Assembly: GCF_002150735.1 (NCBI RefSeq)
Contig: NZ_MUKA01000219.1
Span: 1 to 32,770, forward strand
Reading direction: 5' to 3'
DNA: 32,770 bases
DNA from: Streptomyces africanus
GTDB lineage: Bacteria > Actinomycetota > Actinomycetes > Streptomycetales > Streptomycetaceae
Positions 1 through 7,718 of this stretch are shown here, in pieces. The position numbers and the translations under genes are program-made. The notes below the pieces were generated by a model, which saw nothing but the letters and a program-made list of their open reading frames with translations, made no database searches and had not been told where the DNA came from. Within the stretch, counting starts at the first letter, position 1. The number at the start of each line of letters is the position of its first letter.

Positions 1-231
1 AAGAAGCGCGTGGCGTTGGGGTGTCAGACGGTCTATTCGTCCCAGGCGTTCGGGCCGGACGGCGAGCTCACGGGCGACGACTGGCTCGCCGTCGAGCACC
101 CTGAGCAGGTTGCCGGAGTGCTGTTGATCCCCAATGACCAGTCCTACGACGGACGAACCTGCGAGCAGGACATCAAGGACGGTGGCGGGCCGCATCCTCC
201 GGAACCGGCCGGCAAGGGGGACCAACTGTAA
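1..231 (+). CDS. 3' end of an unrecognised gene, truncated at both ends
   Basis: An open frame enters from the left edge (it is open before the GTG at 10) and stops at 231. Codon positions to about 180 look like genuine high-GC coding sequence and give a hydrophilic, acidic segment (ALGCQTVYSSQAF, then DWLAVEHPEQVAGVLLIPND). After about 180 the frame runs antisense into an IS5-type transposase remnant, so the native C-terminus has probably been replaced by the insertion. I do not recognise the family. The gene may begin well upstream of the window. Confidence 0.35.
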   Translation, partial: KKRVALGCQTVYSSQAFGPDGELTGDDWLAVEHPEQVAGVLLIPNDQSYDGRTCEQDIKDGGGPHPPEPAGKGDQL

Positions 232-345
232 GCCGTTGTTGCGTTGGTGAGCCCGGCGGTGACATATGAGGGTCGTGGCGATGGCGGTGAAGGCGAGGAA
301 GTGTTCCGGCTTGCGCTCGTAGCGTCGGTGCGTTCCGGGTACTCC
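185..345 (-). pseudogene. IS5-type transposase C-terminal remnant
   Basis: The minus strand reads THRRYERKPEHFLAFTAIA and then TTLICHRRAHQRN. This is the characteristic end of IS5-family DDE transposases of Streptomyces (RRYER, a short aromatic stretch, then LICHRR). Only the last 50 or so codons are present, with no catalytic DDE region, so this is a fragment. It appears to have replaced the 3' end of the gene to its left. Confidence 0.7.
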
Positions 346-417
346 GGGACCTTGCTCCGACATGCTTCTCGTCGCCGGTGCGCACTGCGTGTGCGTCCAG
401 CTCACCGACACGTTCTT

Positions 418-433
418 CGGGCCGGGCGGCCCG
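418..433 (-). terminator. GC-rich hairpin downstream of the cupin gene
   Basis: A perfect 6-bp stem (CGGGCC/GGCCCG) with a 4-nt loop lies about 75 bases downstream of the stop of the minus-strand cupin gene. A weaker hairpin (GGCCC, GTC, GGGCC) lies between it and the gene. There is no T-run, as is common in high-GC actinobacteria. Confidence 0.4.
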
Positions 434-505
434 CTACGAGCTCGCATCCCCGGCGCGTGTGTGGCCCGACGGGCCGCGGTTCACGGCTGCCGGAATCGGC
501 CCTGC

Positions 506-943
506 TCAGGCGCAGCAGCAGCAGTAGCAGTAACACATCAGCGCGCCGTAACGGCCGACCTCGAAGGAGTACTCCATGCCCGCCGGGATGTACATCCAGT
601 CCCCGGCCGTGAGCTCATGGCCGTTGTAGACGATCGATCCGCCCGCGATGAACCGGATGCCGGCGCCGTCGTTGTGCGCGTGCGGGGACGCCTGGGCACC
701 CGGCTCGGCAACCGTGATGAACAGCTGGGATTCACAGGCCATGTACACCGGAAGCTGCCACTTGCGGAAGCCCGGCGGGACATTGTCGACCTCGAGAATC
801 TTGAGCGCCTTCTCGACCCCCGGGTCCCTCGACGTGACGATGCGGCTCTCGACGTCGAATCCGCTCTCGCGGACCGCGTTCTTGATGCGCTCCACCCCCT
901 GCTCGAACGTGAGCCTGTTGGGATCGAAGGTCTGCTGCGCCAT
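506..943 (-). CDS. Small cupin protein with a six-cysteine C-terminal tail
   Basis: 145 aa. The start is fixed by AGGAGGA 6-7 bases before the ATG at 943. Residues about 70-130 form a single cupin barrel: PGAQASPHAHNDGAG carries an HxH pair, and AGDWMYIPAGMEYSFEVG is the second motif. The usual Glu of motif 1 and the His of motif 2 are not in place (Gly and Tyr stand there), so the classical four-ligand metal site looks incomplete. The striking part is the end, CYCYCCCCA: six cysteines in the last nine residues, directly after the barrel. The DNA there is a run of TGC/TAC codons and could expand by slippage. The tail could bind metal (Cu, Zn), form disulfides, or be a modification target. I know no named family with this tail. 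The gene stands alone, with a membrane-protein gene upstream on the same strand. Confidence 0.8.
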   Translation of the reverse strand: MAQQTFDPNRLTFEQGVERIKNAVRESGFDVESRIVTSRDPGVEKALKILEVDNVPPGFRKWQLPVYMACESQLFITVAEPGAQASPHAHNDGAGIRFIAGGSIVYNGHELTAGDWMYIPAGMEYSFEVGRYGALMCYCYCCCCA

Positions 944-1033
944 GGAACTCTCCTCCTGTGGGACCGTCCCGTCCGTCGGGTCGGAAGAGTGGATTCCCCG
1001 TCTTCTCCGAGCCCTACGGCAGCCGGCGATGTT

Positions 1034-1405
1034 TCACTGCGAAAGCGGCACGGAAATAACCGTGTGGCGCAAGCGCGGCCCTCGCCCAGACGCCCCAGAA
1101 CCGCTGCCTGCAGCCCTCTCACCCTGCTTCACGTGACCGCCTGCCGGTCGAGGGTTCCCGCAGCGTCGGATGTCCCCCGCACTGGCCCACCAGAAGCCAG
1201 CACCGACGGCAAGCAGGATCGCACCGAAGAGGCCGACAAGACCACCGACGACGGCCAGGAACTCTCGTCGGTCGCTGTGGCCGGTGATACTCAAAGCCGC
1301 CACCACGAGCGGCACCACGCTCAGCAGGCCGAAGGTCACGCCGCGCCGCGCAATGTCCGCCGGCCGCAGCCGCGGCAGCATCACGCAGTCTTGGTCCAAA
1401 GCCAT
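1034..1405 (-). CDS. Small membrane protein, two predicted helices
   Basis: 123 aa from the ATG at 1405. Two hydrophobic segments (about residues 23-40, VTFGLLSVVPLVVAALS, and 50-70, FLAVVGGLVGLFGAILLAVGAGFWW) are separated by a short charged loop (TGHSDRRE). A basic, Gly/Ser-rich cytoplasmic-type tail follows. The ribosome site is weak. The frame is open to a GTG at 1546, but the extra residues are low-complexity and coding quality improves at 1405. It lies between the EamA gene and the cupin gene on the same strand. No family recognised; a hypothetical DUF-type membrane protein is most likely. Confidence 0.5.
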   Translation of the reverse strand: MALDQDCVMLPRLRPADIARRGVTFGLLSVVPLVVAALSITGHSDRREFLAVVGGLVGLFGAILLAVGAGFWWASAGDIRRCGNPRPAGGHVKQGERAAGSGSGASGRGPRLRHTVISVPLSQ

Positions 1406-1593
1406 GGCCGGCACCCTAGCCCGCACGGCCCGAGCAGCCGCAGCGCCCCCTGGCCGTCCCCAAGCTGACAGCCCGCTGGACCCTACGAGCCCTGACGGGG
1501 TGTCGGCGACCGACGTGGCCTGGAGTCCGTCGCGTCCGCCCATCACCTACGGCGCCGCCCGCATCCCCGGAGACTGTCGCAGCGACACCCCCT

Positions 1594-1611
1594 GGGGGCT
1601 ACCCAGCCCCC
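1594..1611 (-). terminator. Hairpin at the end of the EamA gene
   Basis: A 7-bp perfect stem (GGGGGCT/AGCCCCC) with a 4-nt loop overlaps the TAG stop of the EamA gene at 1599-1601 and probably ends that transcript. Confidence 0.5.
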
Positions 1612-2627
1612 TCGATCACTGCACGCGCGGTCGGTACAGCCGCTTCGGGATCGTCCGGCACGGGCCCCGGCTCTGCCGTAGTCCGAGCGGTCGCAGTCCC
1701 GGAAGGCTCGCTTCCCCTCGCGCCCGGAGTCGCCGTGGCGTCCTGTCCCCGCTCGATCATGCCCAGCGCCACCCCGACGATGATGATCACGCCGCCCGTC
1801 ACCTGGGCGAGCCGGATCGACTCCCCGTTGATCACGACGGCGCCGATGACGCCGAAGACCGGTACCAGGTTGAGGATGTTGACCGCGACGCTCGACGCCA
1901 TCCTGCGCAGGCCGTAGTTGTAGAGCAGGAAGCCGCCGACCGAGCACGCCACGGCCAGGTAGACCAGCAGTGATGAGGCGGTCGCGCCCGGCATCCGCCA
2001 GTCGTCGGCCTCCAGCAGGGACGCGAGCAGGAAGCCGCCCGCGCCCGCCAGGGTCTGGTAGTAGGTGACACTCGCGGCGTCCTGGCCGGCGCTCGCGCGC
2101 TTGCCGAGCACGTTGTAGCCGGCCCAGGCCAGCCCGCCGAGCAGCAGCAGGATGTCCCCCAGCCAGCGCGAACTGCCGCCGACCTCGGCCCCGTTGCGTA
2201 CGACGAGGAAGGCGCCGACGGTGGCCAGCAGCACGCCCGTCACACGCGGCAGCGGCATCCGGGTGCGGAAGACGACCAGTTCCACCAGCATCGTCATCAG
2301 CGGGTACGTAGCCACGATCAGCGAGGCGTCGGATGCCGTGGACAGGTCGACGCCGACGTTCTCGAGGATGAAGTACACGGTGATGCCGAGGAACCCGCTC
2401 AGGTAGAGCTGCCGCCGCTGCCGGGGGTCCGGACGGGCCGGGCGGTGCCTGCTCAGCCGAACCATCACGCCCAGGAGTAACGCCGCGAGGGTGAACCTGA
2501 TGGCGCCGATACTGAGCGGGCCGACATCCTCCAGCACCTGCTTGGTCACCGCGTACGAACTGCTCCAGAACAGCGCGGCCGCCATGACCGCACACACCGC
2601 CCACACCGTGGGTCCTCGATTGCTCAT
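1599..2627 (-). CDS. EamA/DMT-family transporter
   Basis: 342 aa from the ATG at 2627, preceded by GAGAGGGG. A longer in-frame extension to 2693 would cover the promoter and is rejected. The protein is a string of about ten hydrophobic helices in two EamA repeats: the first with AVCAVMAAALFWSSSYAV and IGAIRFTLAALLLG, the second with LGDILLLLGGLAWAGYNVLG and LNLVPVFGVIGAVVINGE. A 45-residue Ala/Pro/Thr-rich hydrophilic C-terminal tail follows. Members export amino acids or other metabolites across the cytoplasmic membrane; the substrate cannot be read from sequence. It is divergent from an Lrp/AsnC regulator, a common pairing in which the regulator senses an amino acid and controls its exporter. 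Confidence 0.9.
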   Translation of the reverse strand: MSNRGPTVWAVCAVMAAALFWSSSYAVTKQVLEDVGPLSIGAIRFTLAALLLGVMVRLSRHRPARPDPRQRRQLYLSGFLGITVYFILENVGVDLSTASDASLIVATYPLMTMLVELVVFRTRMPLPRVTGVLLATVGAFLVVRNGAEVGGSSRWLGDILLLLGGLAWAGYNVLGKRASAGQDAASVTYYQTLAGAGGFLLASLLEADDWRMPGATASSLLVYLAVACSVGGFLLYNYGLRRMASSVAVNILNLVPVFGVIGAVVINGESIRLAQVTGGVIIIVGVALGMIERGQDATATPGARGSEPSGTATARTTAEPGPVPDDPEAAVPTARAVIEGAG

Positions 2628-2671
2628 AGCAAGTCGCCCCTCTCTCCTACCCACTGCCGCCCACCGCGCTG

Positions 2672-2692
2672 TGACCGAACAAATACCGGTCA
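2672..2692. promoter_or_regulatory. Palindromic operator candidate between eamA-type and lrp-type genes
   Basis: TGACCG and CGGTCA are perfect inverted arms around a 9-nt AT-rich centre (AACAAATAC). The site lies 45 bases upstream of the EamA start and 83 upstream of the regulator start. A second looser pair, TTACCT (2743-2748) and AGGTAA (2767-2772), sits just before the regulator start. Autoregulation plus control of the exporter by the Lrp-type protein is the natural reading, but this is inferred. Confidence 0.5.
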
Positions 2693-2774
2693 ACTAGGCT
2701 GGAGGTTAACAAGATCATCGAAGGTGATGCGAAGAGTCCGAATTACCTTCGGAATCCGGCGGGGTGAGGTAAGC

Positions 2775-3227
2775 GTGGACGAACTAGATTCGGCGTTGGT
2801 GCGGATGCTCCAGGAGGACGGTCGGCGCACCAACCGGGACATGGCCCAGGAACTCGGTATCGCCCCCTCCACGTGTCTGGAGCGCATCCGGTCGCTGCGC
2901 AGGAGCGGCATCCTGACGGGCTTTCATGCGGAGGCAGACCTCGCGGCGATCGGCCGCGGGTTGCAGGCGGTGATCGCCGTACGGGTCCGCCCTCCGACAC
3001 GTGCTGTGATCGAGGCCTTCCAGACCTTCCTGGAGGGGATGCCCGAGGTCATCTCGATCTTCGTCCTCACCGGGAACGACGACTTCCTCGTGCACGTCGC
3101 CGTCCGGGACACCGACCATCTGCACGCAGTGGTCCTGGAGAAGCTGGCGAAGCGCCCGGAACTCGCCGACGTCCGGACGTCGGTGGTTTACGGTCACATG
3201 CGCAAGAAGGTCATCGGCCCGGCGTGA
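2775..3227 (+). CDS. Lrp/AsnC-family transcriptional regulator
   Basis: 150 aa from the GTG at 2775 (VDELDSALVRMLQEDG), with GAGG five to six bases upstream. The frame also has an ATG at 2724, but that would lengthen the conserved Lrp N-terminus, so I prefer the GTG. N-terminal winged HTH: RRTNRDMAQELGIAPSTCLERI. C-terminal RAM/ligand domain: VIAVRVRPPTRAVIEAFQ, then GNDDFLVHVAVRDTDHLHAV. The length is typical. Lrp proteins form octamers or dimers that respond to amino acids. It is divergent from the EamA exporter, its probable target, and convergent with the WD40 gene across a shared hairpin. Confidence 0.93.
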   Translation: MDELDSALVRMLQEDGRRTNRDMAQELGIAPSTCLERIRSLRRSGILTGFHAEADLAAIGRGLQAVIAVRVRPPTRAVIEAFQTFLEGMPEVISIFVLTGNDDFLVHVAVRDTDHLHAVVLEKLAKRPELADVRTSVVYGHMRKKVIGPA

Positions 3228-3252
3228 CACCGGCGCGGACCCCGCTCTCGCG

Positions 3253-3270
3253 GCGGGCCACCGGGCCCGC
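3253..3270. terminator. Bidirectional terminator between convergent genes
   Basis: A perfect 7-bp stem (GCGGGCC/GGCCCGC) with a 4-nt loop lies in the 73-bp gap between the Lrp-type gene (ends 3227, plus) and the WD40 gene (ends 3301, minus). It is placed to stop transcription from both sides. Confidence 0.55.
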
Positions 3271-3300
3271 TTGGCTTTCGCGGGCGCCGTAGCGCTCTTC

Positions 3301-5763
3301 TCAGCTCTCCAAGGCGATCAGTCCGTCCCTCGACCCGATGACGAGCAAGCTGTCCATGGACACGAGCGCATTGATCGGAGCGCCGACAGGGAGCGCGTGC
3401 ACAAGCCCGCCCGTCTCAGGCTCCCAGAGGCGAAGCACGCCATCGTGGCCGCCGGTCGCCAGGACCGGCCGGCCTTCGCGCGTGAGGCATCCGGCCACGG
3501 CGAGCCGATGGCTGCTGGAGTACAGGGGACGGTCAGGTCCTGATGTGGCGGATCGGGAACCCACGGCCAACACCGCGCGCACCCGGCCTTCGGGGGCGTC
3601 TTCCGAGAACGGGTCCACCAGATATGTGGTCTCTTCTCCCGTCACGGCCAGCAGCGGGTAGGCGTCGGGCCAGGTCACCGGGATGACGGTGGTCAAGTAG
3701 TGGAGTTTGCGGGACCATTCGAAGATGTGGGCGCCGGTTGTGGGGTCCCAGAGCTTGATGCCTTCGTGGGAGCTGGTGAACAGCATCGTCCGGCCGCCTG
3801 GGAGACTGATCGTTCCGGCATTCAGAGGGTTGATGCCCATGCTCACCCGCAGATTGCCAAGGCCTCGTCCCGAAGCCGGATCCCACAGCGAGAGAATCGA
3901 GCCGTCCTTGACGACCACCGCGGTGCGCCCGTCGCGCCATGGCACCGTGGCCACGGCCGTCGGATAGTCGATCAGATGGATCCGCCGGAGCGGGTTCCGG
4001 CTCCGCATGGTGCGAACGACCCGGTGGGATTCGGGGTCCCACAACCGGATCGGGCGCTTCCCGTCTCCCAGCGCGAGCAGCGTCGGACCGTCGGGCATGG
4101 GCACGGCGACTGGCCTGCCGTCAGAGTCCTCGAGTGGCTGAGTCATGGGCAGTCCGCTGGAGGCCTCCCACAGTTGCAGGGTGTTGCGGCTGCTCACGGA
4201 TGCGAGGAGCGGCCTACTCTGCCGGATGGCGCCCGGCCGGACGGGCATCGAGACCAGCCGGTCCACGGGACCGGCCAGCGGGTCGTCGATGTAGCCGGCT
4301 GATTCGGGATCCCAGAGCTGGACGGTGCCGTCCACGCCGCCGCCCGCCACGAAGGCCCGACCGTCGGCGATGTGGATGCTGGTGAGTGCGCGCACGCCGC
4401 TGTTGCGGGCGGACATCGGCGCCCCGACGGGCGTGCCGGTCGTGGGGTCCCAGGCCCGCACCGTGCGGTCGCTGCCGACCGTGACCAATGCGGTGCGATT
4501 GTGCCTGAGGCGCACGGTGGAGGCCCCCACCACGTCGGCGCCGTTGCCGTGCAGCCACTCCCCGACCTGTGTGGGGCCCTCCGGGTCGAAGAGCCGCACC
4601 ACACCCCCGCCGCCCGCGGTGGCCAGGGCCTGGCGCCCGTCGCGCAGCGACACCGTGGTCAGGGCCGTGAGGGTGCCGCTGTACCCGGTGCCGAATCTCC
4701 ACACCAGCTCGCCGGTGGCGATGTCCCACGCCCAGAGGTGGCCGTACTCGAAATCGGTGGAGCCGTCGATCGAATCCAGGACCCGGGAAGTGCCCCCGGC
4801 GACGAGCAGCACCCGCCCGTCGGGCAGGGTCACCGGCGCCAGGACCCCGTCGAGACTCTCCGAACCTTTGCTGATCGCCTGGGCCACTGTGAGCGACTCG
4901 GGCCCGATGAGTTCCGGACCGACAGGTTCACCGGTGAACGGGTCCCACAATCGGACGTTGTGGGTGTCACAGACCGCGATGAGCGAGCGGCCGTCGGGCA
5001 GCCTCACCGCCTTCCAGGCAGGGGCAAACAATGGGCGTTTCCCGGACGCGGCGCCGGTGCCGAGGACCGATGCGCCGACCGTCGACCGGGCGACCGGGTC
5101 CCACAGGTGGACGGTCCGGTCGGTCCCGGCGGCCAGCAGGATCTCTCCGCCGGGCCTCGCGACGGTCTCGAGGGTGTGGACAGGGCGGTCGTACGCCAGT
5201 TCCTCGACAGGAGGCATGGCGGCGTCCAGCACCGATTCCGAGTCCCACAGCCGCACCCTTCCGTCGTGTGTCCCGACGGCGAGAAGCTGCCGCCCGTCCG
5301 GCAGCGAAAACGCGCGCAGCGCTTCCACCGGGCTCGCACGGTCGGTCAGGATCGCAGGGAGAAGGTCGCGGTGCAGCCTGGTCCACCGCACGGACCAGGT
5401 GGCATCGCCACGCAGGATTCCGGCCGCGGGTGCAGCGCCGACGAAGCGGGCGGTGGTGAGGGCGCGGACGGTTTCCCGGTCCTCGGGGGCCACCGATGCG
5501 AGCAGGTCGCGGGCCACGAGCGTGGCGGTGACGGGGTCCGGAAGGCTGGTGCGTCCGTAACCGAGGCGCAGTGCCTCCGCCGCGACGGCTCGGGGGTCCA
5601 GGTGATCGAGGACGTGCGGGGCGTCGGCGAGTTCCTGCCAGGCGCCGGCTTCGGCGACATGTCCGGCGAGATGGTGTGCGATGTACGGGTTGGGGTTCTC
5701 CGTCGCGGAGGCCATGAGACTTTGGGCGATCCTGCGGTGGCGTTCCGAGAGGGGTCGTGTCAT
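3301..5763 (-). CDS. WD40 double beta-propeller partner of the caspase-NACHT protein
   Basis: 820 aa. The ATG at 5763 overlaps the TGA of the upstream gene as ATGA, with AGGCGAG before it, so translation is coupled. The first 130 residues are helical (SERHRRIAQSLMASA, then YIAHHLAGHVAEAGAWQEL) and resemble the helical linker that follows the NACHT module in single-chain STAND proteins. From about residue 150 come about 13-14 WD-type repeats, recognisable by VRLWDSESV, VHLWDPVAR, VRLWDPFTG, VRAWDPTTG, VQLWDPESA, IRLWDPESH, LSLWDPASG, IKLWDPTTG and LRLWEPETG. That number fits two seven-bladed propellers. There is no signal peptide or membrane segment, so it is likely cytoplasmic. In STAND proteins such propellers act as ligand or autoinhibitory platforms. 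Here it is a separate chain, presumably binding the NACHT protein (inference). Confidence 0.9.
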   Translation of the reverse strand: MTRPLSERHRRIAQSLMASATENPNPYIAHHLAGHVAEAGAWQELADAPHVLDHLDPRAVAAEALRLGYGRTSLPDPVTATLVARDLLASVAPEDRETVRALTTARFVGAAPAAGILRGDATWSVRWTRLHRDLLPAILTDRASPVEALRAFSLPDGRQLLAVGTHDGRVRLWDSESVLDAAMPPVEELAYDRPVHTLETVARPGGEILLAAGTDRTVHLWDPVARSTVGASVLGTGAASGKRPLFAPAWKAVRLPDGRSLIAVCDTHNVRLWDPFTGEPVGPELIGPESLTVAQAISKGSESLDGVLAPVTLPDGRVLLVAGGTSRVLDSIDGSTDFEYGHLWAWDIATGELVWRFGTGYSGTLTALTTVSLRDGRQALATAGGGGVVRLFDPEGPTQVGEWLHGNGADVVGASTVRLRHNRTALVTVGSDRTVRAWDPTTGTPVGAPMSARNSGVRALTSIHIADGRAFVAGGGVDGTVQLWDPESAGYIDDPLAGPVDRLVSMPVRPGAIRQSRPLLASVSSRNTLQLWEASSGLPMTQPLEDSDGRPVAVPMPDGPTLLALGDGKRPIRLWDPESHRVVRTMRSRNPLRRIHLIDYPTAVATVPWRDGRTAVVVKDGSILSLWDPASGRGLGNLRVSMGINPLNAGTISLPGGRTMLFTSSHEGIKLWDPTTGAHIFEWSRKLHYLTTVIPVTWPDAYPLLAVTGEETTYLVDPFSEDAPEGRVRAVLAVGSRSATSGPDRPLYSSSHRLAVAGCLTREGRPVLATGGHDGVLRLWEPETGGLVHALPVGAPINALVSMDSLLVIGSRDGLIALES

Positions 5764-7718
5764 CTCGCCTGCCCTTGCGGCGGGTTGAGGAAGTGTTCCT
5801 GGAACGTGCGGTGTGCGAGCCGGTAGACGCTCTGCTCGTGTTCGGAGTCGAGCATGACGTACGGGGCGGCAGCCTCGAGGAGCTGGTCGATGTCGAGGTC
5901 GGTGACCGGAACGCCGTCGGAGAGTGCCCCGGCGGCGATGGCCCAGATGCGGTCGGCACGGGGCAGGCCACGTCCGCGGGCGAGGGCGAGTGCCTCCAGC
6001 AGCGGTTCGGCGGCCGCGGAGCGGCGGGCGAGGCGGTCGACCGCCGCGGCGAAGAGCGCGCGGTGGTCGCGCCGGAGCAGCTCGTGGAGCGCGTCGTTGC
6101 CTTCGGGCGTCATGAGGTGCGGGTTGGCGACGATCTCGTGGACGGCGAGCCGGGCGTACAGGAAATGCCGGTCGTACGCCTGGATCTGGCGAGCCGCAGC
6201 GTCGACGGATGCCGGGTCGGCGGCGGGCAGGGCGTGGGTGAGTCTCAGTCGCACGTACTCTCCGAGCGCGTCGGGGTCGCGCGGCACGACAACGAGGTGT
6301 GCCGCCCCCAACGCATCGACGAGGTTCCGGTCGTCGGTCTGCGGCTGGTCGGGGCCTTCCTTCGTCGAGGCGCGGGTGCCGACCACCACGCGCACATAGG
6401 GCAGCTTGGCCACCCGGCTCAGGAGTGATCCGGCGATGTCGAGGGGCTCTTGGGCCTCGTCGAGTGCGTCGACGAGAAGCGTGAACGGCTCCGCCCTCTT
6501 GCCGAGCCGGTCCAGGAGCCACTCGACGTCCTGTGCCGTGGACCCGGTCTCGGGCCGCTCTCCCAGCTCCGCAGCCTGTGCGAGCCGGCCGACGAGTTCG
6601 CTCATCGATGCGCCGGTCAGATGGATCACGGCGTCGAAGACGCGGTCCGGCGGGCGCTCGTCGTCCGGCAGTTCGCGGAAGTGGCCGCTTCTGACGAGCA
6701 GTTCGCGCAGGCCGGGGTGGGCGTGGACCAGTACGTTGCCGAGCAGCGCGGACTTACCGGCGCCGGCTCGCCCGGTGACGACGAGCATGCCGGTCGACTC
6801 GGCGCGCAGCCAGTGGGCGATGTCGGCGCGCTCCCGGTCGCGGCCGACGAAGTACCAGGCCAGTTCGCCCTGTTCGGCGCCTTGTGCCTTGGGGATGAAG
6901 TGGCTGCGTTCGTCGGGGGTGAGGTCGGCGAGGAACGCCTGGAGTTCGGCGTAGACGTCCAGGGGTGTGGTGATGCCGTGCGGCAGAAGACGCGGCCGAG
7001 GCAGCGGGGGTGCCAGATGGAGGTCGAAGGCGTCGGCGTGGATGCTGCCGACCTGCATCCTGTCGTGCAGGCGCAGCATCAGGTCGGCAAGGCGGATCGT
7101 CTCGTCGTTGTCGGTGTACGAGGCGAGCGCTCCGGAGAGCGCGTCGGCGAACTCTCCCAGATGGCCGGCTCCGTAACCCCCGACGCCGACGATCGCCAGG
7201 CGCCGCGGCTTGTCCCCGCTGAGCAGACGTACGGCGACCAGATCGGCGAACCGCTCCGCCCCGCACGCCTCGATGACCACGATCGTCCAGGCGTACGGAT
7301 CGGCGATCCGGCGCGACCATTCGGCGTCGATGAAGGCGGCGAGGGACTCGGGCAGCAGGCCGCGTGTACGCATCGAACCGGGTGTCTCGTGTACGGCGAG
7401 CCAGGCGCCGTCGGGTGCTGCTTCGCCGTGGCCGGCCCAGTACAGGACCGAACTCCTCGGCGTGGGCGGGCCGGCCCACTGCTCCAGTCGTTCCTCCACC
7501 GCGGACCGGTTGCGTGCGGTGTCCGGCAGCAGCCAGGGGTCGGCCCGGCCGCCCAGCTCGGCGAGCAACTCCGCGACGCGGGCGGCGGCTTCGTCGGCAT
7601 CCAGGGGCGCGTGGTGGCGGTAGCGGCCGATCGGGAGGCATACGACCGGGAAGCCGGTCGAGACCCGGACGTCGTCGTTCCAGGACGTTGCGTCGTACAC
7701 CGTGGTGCGCTCGGTCAT
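5760..7718 (-). CDS. Caspase-like protease fused to a NACHT/STAND-type NTPase
   Basis: 652 aa; the ATG at 7718 overlaps the preceding stop as ATGA. Residues about 20-240 are a caspase-like (peptidase C14) fold. SVLYWAGHGEA holds the catalytic-type His (about 97), and TIVVIEACGAERFAD holds the nucleophile-type Cys (about 152) after a hydrophobic strand. A P-loop NTPase follows: the Walker A GRAGAGKS at 316-323, entered from the VGRDRE motif at about 291, and the Walker B LLVDALDE at 414-421. The C-terminus ends with YRLAHRTFQEHFL (about 633-645), a motif typical of winged-helix/NACHT-associated segments. There is no TM segment. Families of this build are signal-controlled executioner proteases of conflict or programmed-death systems. 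The propeller normally attached at the C-terminus is encoded by the next gene. Confidence 0.88.
   Translation of the reverse strand: MTERTTVYDATSWNDDVRVSTGFPVVCLPIGRYRHHAPLDADEAAARVAELLAELGGRADPWLLPDTARNRSAVEERLEQWAGPPTPRSSVLYWAGHGEAAPDGAWLAVHETPGSMRTRGLLPESLAAFIDAEWSRRIADPYAWTIVVIEACGAERFADLVAVRLLSGDKPRRLAIVGVGGYGAGHLGEFADALSGALASYTDNDETIRLADLMLRLHDRMQVGSIHADAFDLHLAPPLPRPRLLPHGITTPLDVYAELQAFLADLTPDERSHFIPKAQGAEQGELAWYFVGRDRERADIAHWLRAESTGMLVVTGRAGAGKSALLGNVLVHAHPGLRELLVRSGHFRELPDDERPPDRVFDAVIHLTGASMSELVGRLAQAAELGERPETGSTAQDVEWLLDRLGKRAEPFTLLVDALDEAQEPLDIAGSLLSRVAKLPYVRVVVGTRASTKEGPDQPQTDDRNLVDALGAAHLVVVPRDPDALGEYVRLRLTHALPAADPASVDAAARQIQAYDRHFLYARLAVHEIVANPHLMTPEGNDALHELLRRDHRALFAAAVDRLARRSAAAEPLLEALALARGRGLPRADRIWAIAAGALSDGVPVTDLDIDQLLEAAAPYVMLDSEHEQSVYRLAHRTFQEHFLNPPQGQAR

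Noticed and set aside
506..540. Possible CRISPR or repeat array at the GCA repeat
   Set aside because: It is a codon run in the cupin tail, with no spacer structure. No CRISPR array is visible anywhere in the window.
362..1468. Long plus-strand ORF of 368 codons
   Set aside because: It runs antisense through the cupin and membrane-protein genes; Arg/Pro-rich composition and no ribosome site mark it as a GC-rich shadow frame.
4325..5826. Large plus-strand ORFs over the WD40 gene
   Set aside because: Antisense shadows of a gene with clear WD repeats; no domains seen.
5763..6522. Upstream extension of the WD40 frame (would give 1,073 aa)
   Set aside because: The extension is Arg/Pro-rich, overlaps the caspase-NACHT gene in another frame, and the ATG at 5763 has its own ribosome site and ATGA coupling.
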